A DNA stretch of 20,533 nt, from positions 1-20,533 of the forward strand of contig JBDROF010000055.1 in assembly GCA_043810345.1 (NCBI GenBank), read 5' to 3'. Positions 1 to 7,229 of the stretch are shown here, piece after piece. The notes beneath the pieces are model-generated. The model worked only from the letters and a program-made list of their open reading frames with translations. It was not told where the DNA came from and searched no databases. The stretch comes from QYOJ01 sp043810345 (GTDB lineage: Bacteria > Bacteroidota > Bacteroidia > Bacteroidales > FEN-979). How positions within the stretch are numbered: position 1 is the first letter of the stretch; each line of letters begins with the position of its first letter. Position numbers and translations under genes: made by a program.

Positions 1-565
1 GCAGGTAGCTGGAGTAAAAGCGTATCGAGTCCTCTACCAGAAGGATCGCCTGCACCCCCTGCTTGAGATCCTGGTCTATATTCATCCGGTCTTCAATCAA
101 CTTGATGATAGCCAGCATGATATCGGCATTCCCTAACCAGCAAAAGACGTAATCAATGGCAATCAGGTTCTTCTGGTGCAACCTGATATTGGATTCACGG
201 GAGAAAGGAGTGAGGGCCACAATCGGAATCCCGGGATACCTTGTTTTAATCCGTAAGGCAAGATCGAACGTATCCGATTTTTTTATGCTTAGCATCGAGA
301 TAACGAGGTCTACCCGCTTATCTTCGAGTACCGTAAACGCTTCATTTTCGGATGTTACCTTGATGAATTGCGGTGGGTAACGGAGATTAAGCGACACATA
401 CTCCATGAAGATCTGCTCATCGATCCGGCCATCCTCTTCCAGCATGAACGCATCGTAGGTACTGGAAATCAGCAGCACCTGGTAGATCCGCTTCTTCATC
501 ATCAGGTTGAACTCGGTATCCAGAAAATAATACTTGGTGGGATCCAATTGTTTTTTGGTGTTCAC
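1..565 (-). CDS. PEP/pyruvate-binding signalling protein paralogue, N-terminal part only
   Basis: The minus frame is open from 565 to the window edge (about 188 residues), so the C-terminal part is missing. I chose a GTG start at 565 because an in-frame TGA lies upstream and there is no in-frame ATG before codon 22; a TTG at codon 7 is an alternative. The first ~165 residues form a receiver-like fold without an obvious phosphoacceptor. A second receiver then starts with ILLVEDS followed by a conserved S-x-YL. The same two-receiver arrangement, including ILLVEDS and S-x-YL, occurs in residues 198-365 of the protein at 3461-6973, so the two are paralogues. This copy lacks the N-terminal GAF-like domain. 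By analogy it probably continues into a PEP/pyruvate-binding ATP-grasp domain, but that part is not visible. Confident that it is coding and paralogous; function unknown. Confidence 0.8.
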   Translation of the reverse strand, partial: MNTKKQLDPTKYYFLDTEFNLMMKKRIYQVLLISSTYDAFMLEEDGRIDEQIFMEYVSLNLRYPPQFIKVTSENEAFTVLEDKRVDLVISMLSIKKSDTFDLALRIKTRYPGIPIVALTPFSRESNIRLHQKNLIAIDYVFCWLGNADIMLAIIKLIEDRMNIDQDLKQGVQAILLVEDSIRFYSSYL

Positions 566-600
566 CTCATGGGATTTGGGAAATCAAATGTACATAAAAG

Positions 601-648
601 TCATGAGGTCATGAAGTCATGAGGTCATGAAGTCATGAAGTCATGGAT
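601..648. repeat. Octamer tandem array, unit TCATGAGG/TCATGAAG
   Basis: Five consecutive 8-bp units at 601, 609, 617, 625 and 633 alternate between TCATGAGG and TCATGAAG. A degraded sixth unit (TCATGGAT) follows, then GTGATG-like decay to about 672. The core TCATGA is palindromic. The array lies between the truncated signalling gene (start 565) and the nfnB stop (762) and is not part of a supported gene. Confidence 0.9.
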
Positions 649-680
649 GTGATGTGAGTGATGGGGGTGATGGAATATAC

Positions 681-708
681 ACGTGTAACGTGAGACGTGA
701 ACCGTGAA
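681..708. repeat. Heptamer array, ACGTGAA-like, four units
   Basis: Four contiguous 7-bp units are seen: ACGTGTA, ACGTGAG, ACGTGAA and CCGTGAA. They are more diverged than the octamer array next to them. They occupy the same spacer between nfnB and the truncated signalling gene. Confidence 0.7.
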
Positions 709-731
709 TGGTTGACATAAAAGATGGTTGT

Positions 732-759
732 GGACTGAGGACTGCGGACTGCAGACTTT
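732..759. repeat. Heptamer array, GGACTGC-like, four units
   Basis: Four contiguous 7-bp units are seen: GGACTGA, GGACTGC, GGACTGC and AGACTTT. The array ends two bases from the nfnB stop codon (minus strand, 762-764). It is the third different short array in a spacer of about 200 bp. I see no clear terminator hairpin in this spacer. Confidence 0.75.
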
Positions 760-761
760 GG

Positions 762-2564
762 TTACTCAATCCGTCCTGTTTTCATCTGGGAAAGTTTCTT
801 GTGAATGGCATTGGCAGCAACCCGTCCTGCACCCATGGCTTCGATCACCGTGGCCGCGCCTGTTACAATGTCGCCTCCTGAATAAACAAATTCTTTGGAG
901 GTTTCATTGGTTTCAGGATTCACAACTATATTTCCCCACTTATTCCTATCTATATCAGGTGCTGTCTGGAAAATGACTGGATTTGCGTCGTTCCCGATGG
1001 CCACTATCGCCAGGTCAATATCCAGGATGAAGTTCGATCCTTCAATTGGAACCGGTTTTCTCCTGCCGGAATCATCCGGTTCTCCCAGTTCCATTTTGAT
1101 GCACTCCATGGATTTCAGGGTATTGACATCCGTCCCGAGAAACTTGATCGGATAGGTAAGCATCCGGAATTTCACCCCCTCTTCTTCTGCATGGCGTATC
1201 TCTTCATGACGTGCCGGAAGTTCGGTTCTTGATCTGCGGTAAACGATGGTCACCTCCGTAGAACCTGTCCGGATAGCTGTCCGGGCACAATCCATGGCCA
1301 CATTCCCACCACCAATGACCGCCACCCGATTCCCGGTTGGTTTGGGTGTATCGTATTCCGGGAACTTATAGGCCTTCATCAGGTTCATCCTGGTCAGGTA
1401 TTCGTTGGCTGAGAAAACATTTCCCAGGCTCTCTCCTTCGATGTGCATGAATTTGGGCAACCCTGCACCCACGCCAATGAAGACCGCGTCGAAATGCTCA
1501 AGCAATTCATCCACCGTACTGATCTTTCCGATGACGTGATTCAATTCTACCCTTACCCCCATCTCCTTCAGGTAGTTGATCTCAAAATGGACGATGGATT
1601 TTGGCAGCCTGAATTCCGGAATTCCGTAAGTAAGAACGCCTCCCGTTTCATGGAATGCTTCAAAGATGGTCACGGAATATCCGAGAAGCTGGAGGTCGGC
1701 AGCGACGGTCAAACCAGCTGGTCCTGAGCCTACGACGGCAATTCTTTGGTTTAGTTTTTTCTTGATCTTCGGGATGGTTATTAGCTCCATCTTTCGTTCC
1801 CAGTCGGCCACAAAACGCTCCAGGTTGCCTATTGCTACCGGTTCGTCTTTCACGCCAACAATGCATTTTTCCTCACATTGATTTTCCTGCGGACAAACAC
1901 GTCCACAGATGGCAGGGAGCACATTCCGCTCTTTGATCTTTTTTATGGCGTCATCAAATTTCTCTTCTGTGATCAATCGGATGAACTCAGGGATATCGAT
2001 GTTGACCGGACATCCATCGACGCATTTCGGATTTTTACATTGAATGCAACGGCCGGCTTCCAGCAGGGCCAGTTCAGAGGTATATCCGTAAGGAACCTCC
2101 TGGTGATTTGCTGCTCTCAGCTTAGGATCCTGTTCAGGCATCTCCTGGCGGGGAATCTTCGTTTTGATCTTTCGTTCATCAGCTTTGGTCAACCCATGCC
2201 AATCACACCCGTATTTCAGGCATAGGTAGAACGGAATCAGCTTTGAATGGGTTGAGATGGTGATCTCTCCTACAGGTGATCCGCACTCGCCGCAAGGCGT
2301 ATCAGGTTTAACAAGACTTTTTTTGCAGTAAGGACATTCCAATGCATCTAGGATCTCATCCTTTCCGATTGGAATGGATGATTCGATCCCGAATACATCC
2401 AGGTATGGGCTGAGTTTGAGCTGGAGGTCAGAGCCATTATACCTGGTATTGAAAATAATGGACTTGCCATCTTTCTCTTCTACGTTGAAACTTCGGTTGC
2501 AATGCGGGCAAAAAGTATTGAGGAAGGTCTTGTACCTCAGGGATCTTACATCTTGTTCCATCAT
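762..2564 (-). CDS. nfnB: NfnB/GltD-type NADPH-binding flavin-FeS oxidoreductase with zinc-ribbon-like N-terminus
   Basis: The 600-residue protein matches the glutamate-synthase-small-subunit-like family. In NfnAB this subunit binds two [4Fe-4S] clusters, FAD and NADP(H). Cluster cysteines are visible at C173, C176, C181, C185 and C220, C224, C230, C234. The FAD-binding GSGPAG motif is at 279-284 and the second dinucleotide motif GGGNVAMD at 418-425; a C-terminal GGD...A motif is near 563. It follows nfnA by 12 bp, the usual NfnAB order, which favours ferredoxin:NAD(P)H electron bifurcation or sulfide-dehydrogenase-like activity over glutamate synthase; no large glutamate synthase subunit is present. 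Oddity: residues 1-150 are extra relative to the roughly 470-residue family core and carry CxxC pairs (C19/C22, C77/C80, C91/C94) plus C115/C120. The role of this extension is unknown. A later start near M142 is possible but would discard a well-formed region. Confidence 0.88.
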   Translation of the reverse strand: MMEQDVRSLRYKTFLNTFCPHCNRSFNVEEKDGKSIIFNTRYNGSDLQLKLSPYLDVFGIESSIPIGKDEILDALECPYCKKSLVKPDTPCGECGSPVGEITISTHSKLIPFYLCLKYGCDWHGLTKADERKIKTKIPRQEMPEQDPKLRAANHQEVPYGYTSELALLEAGRCIQCKNPKCVDGCPVNIDIPEFIRLITEEKFDDAIKKIKERNVLPAICGRVCPQENQCEEKCIVGVKDEPVAIGNLERFVADWERKMELITIPKIKKKLNQRIAVVGSGPAGLTVAADLQLLGYSVTIFEAFHETGGVLTYGIPEFRLPKSIVHFEINYLKEMGVRVELNHVIGKISTVDELLEHFDAVFIGVGAGLPKFMHIEGESLGNVFSANEYLTRMNLMKAYKFPEYDTPKPTGNRVAVIGGGNVAMDCARTAIRTGSTEVTIVYRRSRTELPARHEEIRHAEEEGVKFRMLTYPIKFLGTDVNTLKSMECIKMELGEPDDSGRRKPVPIEGSNFILDIDLAIVAIGNDANPVIFQTAPDIDRNKWGNIVVNPETNETSKEFVYSGGDIVTGAATVIEAMGAGRVAANAIHKKLSQMKTGRIE

Positions 2565-2576
2565 GGCAGGCTGGGT

Positions 2577-3401
2577 TTAATGGATTGAAAACAACAAGCA
2601 ATCTTTTTCATCCTTCAGATAGATTGAGTTTCTGTTCATTAGTTCATTAAAATCGACCTGGTGCCCGTCAAAATCTGGTCCCTCCACGCAGGCAAACTTC
2701 ACTTTATCATTGATTTTGACCCGGCAACCACCGCACATCCCCGTGCCATCGATCATGATGGGATTCAGACTGACAAGGGTCGGAATATCAAATTTCTTCG
2801 TGAGCGCACAAACATTTTTCATCATGACGATTGGTCCAATGGCATAGACCAGTTTAATATCATTTCGTTCCTGAAGGTATTTTTCAAGCGGCTGGGTAAC
2901 AAATCCACGGGAACCATAGCTCCCGTCGTCAGTGGTCACCACCAGTTCATCACTGATAAGGTCCATCTCGTTCTCCAGGATGACCAGCTCTTTTTCCCTG
3001 GCGCCAATGATGCTGATCACAAAATTGCCGGCTTCTTTAAATGCTTTGGCAACATGATGCAAAATGGCTACTCCCGTACCTCCTCCAACCATGACCACGG
3101 TACCGATCTTCTCTACCTCAGCGGGTCGTCCAAGCGGTCCGGCAACATCCCGGATGAAATCACCCTCTTTCAGGGAACGCATCAACGCGGTTGTTTTCCC
3201 AACTACCTGAAAGATGATGGTGATGATCCCGGCAAATTCATCTTTATCGGCAATGGTCATAGGAACGCGTTCACCCGTTTCATTCACTCTCAAAATGATG
3301 AATTGTCCCGCCTGCGCTTTTTTGGCAATCTTGGGAGCAACGATGTCAAACCTTACAATCGTGCCTTTCGCTAATTCCTGTTTTCTGCTTATCTGAAACA
3401 T
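2577..3401 (-). CDS. nfnA: NfnA-type FAD/[2Fe-2S] NAD(H)-binding subunit
   Basis: The 274-residue protein belongs to the dihydroorotate dehydrogenase electron-transfer/SudB/NfnA family. The FAD-binding R-V-P-M-T motif is at 45-49 and the NAD-binding glycine loop GGGTG at 106-110. The C-terminal cluster site contains D218, C223, C226 and C238, matching the Asp-plus-three-Cys [2Fe-2S] ligation known from NfnA (from family knowledge). Length matches the roughly 280-residue family norm. It precedes nfnB by 12 bp in the same direction, so the two are almost certainly co-transcribed and form a heterodimer. In NfnAB this subunit handles NAD(H) while the partner handles NADP(H) and ferredoxin. No pyrD is nearby, so a dihydroorotate dehydrogenase role is unlikely. 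NfnA cannot be separated from SudB by sequence inspection alone. Confidence 0.87.
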   Translation of the reverse strand: MFQISRKQELAKGTIVRFDIVAPKIAKKAQAGQFIILRVNETGERVPMTIADKDEFAGIITIIFQVVGKTTALMRSLKEGDFIRDVAGPLGRPAEVEKIGTVVMVGGGTGVAILHHVAKAFKEAGNFVISIIGAREKELVILENEMDLISDELVVTTDDGSYGSRGFVTQPLEKYLQERNDIKLVYAIGPIVMMKNVCALTKKFDIPTLVSLNPIMIDGTGMCGGCRVKINDKVKFACVEGPDFDGHQVDFNELMNRNSIYLKDEKDCLLFSIH

Positions 3402-3420
3402 ACGTGATGAGTTGGTGTAG

Positions 3421-3440
3421 AACTGAATAAACAGTCAGTT
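3421..3440 (-). promoter_or_regulatory. Inverted repeat in nfnA leader
   Basis: On the minus strand, AACTGA and TCAGTT (6 bp each) flank an 8-nt loop. The repeat lies just downstream of the predicted -7 box, so it would sit at or near the 5' end of the nfnAB message. It could be a stabilising 5' hairpin or an operator. The plus strand has a run of T after it, but no plus-strand transcript is expected here. Confidence 0.4.
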
Positions 3441-3448
3441 TTTTCGCG

Positions 3449-3456
3449 CAAAGATA
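3449..3456 (-). promoter_or_regulatory. Candidate -7 box (TATCTTTG) for nfnAB
   Basis: Reading the minus strand, TATCTTTG fits the Bacteroidota sigma -7 consensus TAnnTTTG exactly, 47 bp before the nfnA start. I see no good TTTG -33 element at the usual 19-21 bp spacing; that stretch lies at the 3' end of the upstream gene. Confidence 0.5.
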
Positions 3457-3460
3457 GAAA

Positions 3461-6400
3461 TTAATTACACACATCATGGGGATTCTGTTCACCCCAGGTA
3501 ATGACAGAAATCCTTTTTTCCCCATCCATTCTGACAATCAGGGGTTCTTGAAAGGTGGCGACACGAAAGTACTGGTGTTTGGTCAGGGCGCTTTGTTGAA
3601 AAAGCACGTCATACCTGATAAAACTTTTTGAGATCTCAGGCTGGACACACAGATACCCAACATTCATGGAGGTGACGTTATGGAAGAAATGCGACCCGGA
3701 TGAAGCATCCAGTGGAAAGCCTTCCAGGCTGGTCTCTACAATCACTTTGGCATGGGATAGCTGAGGCCAGGTTACCGGGATCCCGATCCACCGGTCCCGG
3801 GTGCCCCATCTGCCCGGTCCGATCAAAATATACCTTCTGTTCCGCCTGATCATATCCGCATTGATCGTCTCCATCTCATCGGCCATCTCAAGGGTTTTTG
3901 ATTTATCGAACGACGCTGGATCAACAAAGACCACATCCTTGATGTCATCGATGAATCCGTTTCCCATCTCTCGCTCCGAATAGAGCAGAATATGTTCTTT
4001 CTGGATCTTTCTTAAATCAATTTTATACTCTTTGGTATTCCCGATCATCGGTTTGATCTGGAGTAGATAAAATGAAGCTTTGTTATCCTGATCTTTATTA
4101 AGGTCCACGGCAAACTCGATCTCCACGGGTGAACCGAGCGCCTCTTTCACCACATCAAGAACGATTTCAATGGTGCTGGCAAGCGGGACGTAGTGGTATT
4201 TCAGGATGTCGGCAAAATTGATCACCCGGGGACCGGTATGGCTCAGTCCGGGAATGATCTGGTTGTTCTCAGGGCTGAACACCGATGCCAGATGCCGGAT
4301 CGTTCCGTGTCGTTCTGCGTCATCAATATCGAGGATCTTCAATCCGGCCTCTTCTCCTTCAAGAAGGTTCAGATCCTGCTTGTTTAACTTGACTGCATAG
4401 AAACGGACCTGGCTTCCCTTTAACTGGATGTGTGGGGAGTTGATCTCAAGGTTTGGGTAGCTGGGTGAAAACCGGAATGCTTTCTCTCCTTCCACCACAT
4501 AACGGCCAAGTCCCAGTGCAATCACTGCAACCCCCTCTTCAGGCTTCATATGTCCATAGGGATAATAGTTATATGAGTGGGCTACACCACTGATATGCGG
4601 ATAGAAAACATCCTCGTGCTGGCTTCCTACCACCTCCTGGATCACGACCGCCATCTTCTCCTGTTCGAGCCGGTAATGCACCGCTTCTATATATCCTTTA
4701 GCCGTGGGGGAGTAGATGGATGCATAAACCAGTTTGATCGCATCTTTTAACTGATCGAGACGGACTTTCGGGTCGGGATGGTCATTGGGGATCAGGTAGG
4801 TTTCAAATATCCCGGAGAAAGGCTGGTTCAGAGAATCTTCAAACAAGCCGGAAGACCTGATTGCCATAGGTTTGGTAATGTGTTTGATGAGGATCTTCAA
4901 CTTTCTGATCAATGTTTCAGAAAGCTTCCCTTCTATAAACCATCTCCGGAGCTTATAATAATCTGTCTCCAGCAACACTTTTTCACGAAGGTGATTCCGG
5001 TCCAGGAAATAGTCAAACTCATCCACTCCTATGATGGAGGTAACCGGGGTAAGGATATGGATATTGGGAACGTGACGGGAAAAGTCGTAATTATAGATCA
5101 CCGTGTTTAAAAATGCAAGGCCTCTCCCCTTCCCGCCCAGCGATCCTTCTGCCAGACTTACGATGTTGGTTGCGTCCGTAATGGATGATTCTTCAAAGGG
5201 GATCACCATTCCCCTGCTCTGTTCATTCCTGAAATTGGCAATGACGGAAATCAGGTATTCCCTCAGGCTGGCGGGATCGTTAAAGTCGGTGACTTTTGCC
5301 GGGTTCAGGATTTTCGCTGCATTGATCTCACCCCGTGCCATCAGCCAAAGGGAGAAATGATCCTTGCGGGCATGGTAAAGAAGTGACTCTTCCGGAATAG
5401 TTCTAAGCTGATCTTCAAACTCTTTCAGAGATCTGGCATGCCCGATCTGCCTCCCATTCCTATCCCGGTAGATAAAATTTCCGAATCCCAGGTAGTGGGT
5501 GATAAAGCTCCTGAAATCGACCAGCAATGTTTCTGAATTTTTATTGATAAAAGTAGTTTTCAGGTTATACGCTTCAGCTGCATTATGATCGTCAGAGGAT
5601 TGTACTACAATCGGCAGATCCCTGTTTTCTCTGCGTGTCTGCTTCACCAGGCTGAATCCTGCAGTGTCATTGAGTTTGCCATCCTTCTTGAATTTGACAT
5701 CTGAGATCAGGCAGAGGATATACTCCTTGTATTTGTTAAAGATGTACATCGCCTCTTCATACGTGGAGGCGAGTAAGATCTTCGGGCGGGCTTTCAACCG
5801 GAGAATGCGGTACAGCTCATCAGTAGTGACATCCTCAATGATATGCTTCGTTTGCTCCAGTACGATGTTATACAGCATCGGAAGGTAAAGCGAACAATAC
5901 TGCGGAGAGTCCTCTACAAGCAGGATCACCCTGACCATCCCAAGGGTAGTGTCGTTCTCTACATTGATCTTATCCTCCAGGTAGTTGATCATCGCGAAAA
6001 AAACCCGGGTATCGCCATTCCATATGAAAAGTCGGTCGATCCAGGTCAGTCGCGCCGGGTCCTCATGAAAAAGTGCTACATCCAGGTTGCTGTTTAACAA
6101 CAGGAATACAGGGATATACTGAAACGCTTTTTTAATCTCTTTACTGAGTTCAACAGGGAACTCTTTATCGACGCCGATCATAATGATCACAAGGTCGTAA
6201 TGTTTGGCTTGCAGCTGTTCCATTACCTCCTTTTTCGAAGAAACTCCGGTGATCCGGGGCATCGTACTTAAACTCAATTGATAATATTGCCCAAGCACAT
6301 GCTCTGAAAAGCGACCCTCCTTTTCGATGCTGTAAGCATCATACAGGTTCGCCACCAGCAGGATCTCACGAACTTTGAAGGGCATCAGGTCGTGGTACAG

Positions 6401-6973
6401 ATCCCGGTTGGTATTGGTTCGGTTCAGAAACGTCTGGAGCAGGTGCCGGCTGGGAGTTCCATCCGGTTGCACGGATGCTGATGTGCCCTGCTCCTGATCT
6501 GCTGGCGGTTTTCCTTTAAGGATGGCTTTCCCCTTGATGGAGTTTAAGTATCCCGTAATGAGATTCGCCAGGTTGACCAGAAGAGTCCTTTCCTCCTCCA
6601 GGAAAGGTCCTTCGAATGCTTCCGGGAACCCTTTTAAATAACAAATCTCAATAGATCCTTCCTGGCTGTCTATGGTTTCAAATCCCTGGATCTGCCGCCA
6701 TTGTGTTTCGCGAAAATTCGGAGTCTGTACCGCTAAATTTCCATATCGGATTCTGCCGGCGGTAAATTCCGGATACTGCCATGCACTCGGTAGTATCAGG
6801 CAAATCTGACGCAGGGTTTCTGAAACAGGTTTTCCCTTTTTTATGATTGCGGTCGTTTTATTGATCGCTGCCAGTTCCTTGAGCCGTTCACGATTATCGC
6901 TAAGGAGTTTTTGAAAGTCACTTGAATCAACAAGTACTTTACCCGTACGTTTTCTGTCTTCTTTACCAGGCAT
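3461..6973 (-). CDS. GAF-like / double receiver / PEP-pyruvate-binding (PPDK_N) signalling protein
   Basis: The protein is 1170 residues. Residues 28-145 resemble the GAF-like module of Bacteroidota sensor proteins (INKTT, then AWQYPE, later EGPF-EEER). Residues 198-335 are a degenerate receiver-like domain. Residues 347-490 are a receiver with E354/D355, putative phosphoacceptor D425, S459/S460 and K478. Residues 600-980 are an ATP-grasp PEP/pyruvate-binding domain: GGKG at 613-616, RSS at 706-708, SGIFET at 720-725, EIEFAVD at 951-957 and LQIKP at 971-975. A C-terminal region contains GPGRWG (1052-1057) and a GSHFFHN motif with H1095. The swivelling phosphohistidine and TIM-barrel domains of PEP synthase/PPDK are absent, so it is probably not a metabolic dikinase. 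It is a paralogue of the truncated gene at 1-565. Start at 6973 is the first ATG of the open frame. Confidence 0.85.
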   Translation of the reverse strand: MPGKEDRKRTGKVLVDSSDFQKLLSDNRERLKELAAINKTTAIIKKGKPVSETLRQICLILPSAWQYPEFTAGRIRYGNLAVQTPNFRETQWRQIQGFETIDSQEGSIEICYLKGFPEAFEGPFLEEERTLLVNLANLITGYLNSIKGKAILKGKPPADQEQGTSASVQPDGTPSRHLLQTFLNRTNTNRDLYHDLMPFKVREILLVANLYDAYSIEKEGRFSEHVLGQYYQLSLSTMPRITGVSSKKEVMEQLQAKHYDLVIIMIGVDKEFPVELSKEIKKAFQYIPVFLLLNSNLDVALFHEDPARLTWIDRLFIWNGDTRVFFAMINYLEDKINVENDTTLGMVRVILLVEDSPQYCSLYLPMLYNIVLEQTKHIIEDVTTDELYRILRLKARPKILLASTYEEAMYIFNKYKEYILCLISDVKFKKDGKLNDTAGFSLVKQTRRENRDLPIVVQSSDDHNAAEAYNLKTTFINKNSETLLVDFRSFITHYLGFGNFIYRDRNGRQIGHARSLKEFEDQLRTIPEESLLYHARKDHFSLWLMARGEINAAKILNPAKVTDFNDPASLREYLISVIANFRNEQSRGMVIPFEESSITDATNIVSLAEGSLGGKGRGLAFLNTVIYNYDFSRHVPNIHILTPVTSIIGVDEFDYFLDRNHLREKVLLETDYYKLRRWFIEGKLSETLIRKLKILIKHITKPMAIRSSGLFEDSLNQPFSGIFETYLIPNDHPDPKVRLDQLKDAIKLVYASIYSPTAKGYIEAVHYRLEQEKMAVVIQEVVGSQHEDVFYPHISGVAHSYNYYPYGHMKPEEGVAVIALGLGRYVVEGEKAFRFSPSYPNLEINSPHIQLKGSQVRFYAVKLNKQDLNLLEGEEAGLKILDIDDAERHGTIRHLASVFSPENNQIIPGLSHTGPRVINFADILKYHYVPLASTIEIVLDVVKEALGSPVEIEFAVDLNKDQDNKASFYLLQIKPMIGNTKEYKIDLRKIQKEHILLYSEREMGNGFIDDIKDVVFVDPASFDKSKTLEMADEMETINADMIRRNRRYILIGPGRWGTRDRWIGIPVTWPQLSHAKVIVETSLEGFPLDASSGSHFFHNVTSMNVGYLCVQPEISKSFIRYDVLFQQSALTKHQYFRVATFQEPLIVRMDGEKRISVITWGEQNPHDVCN

Positions 6974-7229
6974 GGAGAAAAAATAGATGGTCTGTCAAAA
7001 TTACCACAAACTTTCGGAACAGAAAAAATTAGAAGCTTGTCAGACAAGAACTACGCATAGTACGGAAATGTGTTTACGTAAAACACGTAATTCCTCTAAG
7101 CATATCTCGTAAGTATTTGAAAATAAGCACATGATACGTAAAAAACAACCGAAAATTCTTGGTAGACAGAAATCTTTTCCATAAAATTGTGCAAAAAATC
7201 ACATCTATCTTTAACCAAAATTTGCATTT
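6974..7229. promoter_or_regulatory. AT-rich divergent intergenic region with short repeats
   Basis: This 256-bp spacer separates the minus-strand signalling gene from plus-strand gdhA and must hold both promoters. Visible structure includes the palindrome TTTACGTAAA (7073-7082), the word CGTAA near 7077, 7086, 7108 and 7137, and an inverted repeat CTTGT-CAG-ACAAG (7036-7048). A near-consensus -7 box for gdhA, TATCTTTA, is at 7206-7213, 16 bp before the ATG. No convincing ORF lies within it. The repeats could be operators, but that is only a guess from their position. Confidence 0.45.
6996..7003 (-). promoter_or_regulatory. Candidate -7 box (TAATTTTG) for the 1170-residue signalling gene
   Basis: On the minus strand TAATTTTG fits TAnnTTTG and lies 22 bp before the start at 6973. 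The -33 region, 19 bp further upstream, is only T-rich (TTTT). Confidence 0.4.

Noticed and set aside
601..648. CRISPR array
   Set aside because: Units are 8 bp without spacers and no cas genes are present; the same holds for the other arrays.
762..2564. Annotation as glutamate synthase small subunit, supported by nearby gdhA
   Set aside because: No large subunit is nearby, the adjacent gene is an NfnA/SudB-type partner with a 12-bp gap, and gdhA is on the opposite strand in its own unit.
2661..3374. 237-codon plus-strand ORF opposite nfnA
   Set aside because: It is a shadow of nfnA, whose cofactor motifs are all intact.
3461..6973. Annotation as phosphoenolpyruvate synthase or pyruvate phosphate dikinase
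   Set aside because: Only the ATP-grasp PEP/pyruvate-binding domain is present; the phosphohistidine and PEP-binding barrel domains are missing, and GAF-like and receiver domains precede it.
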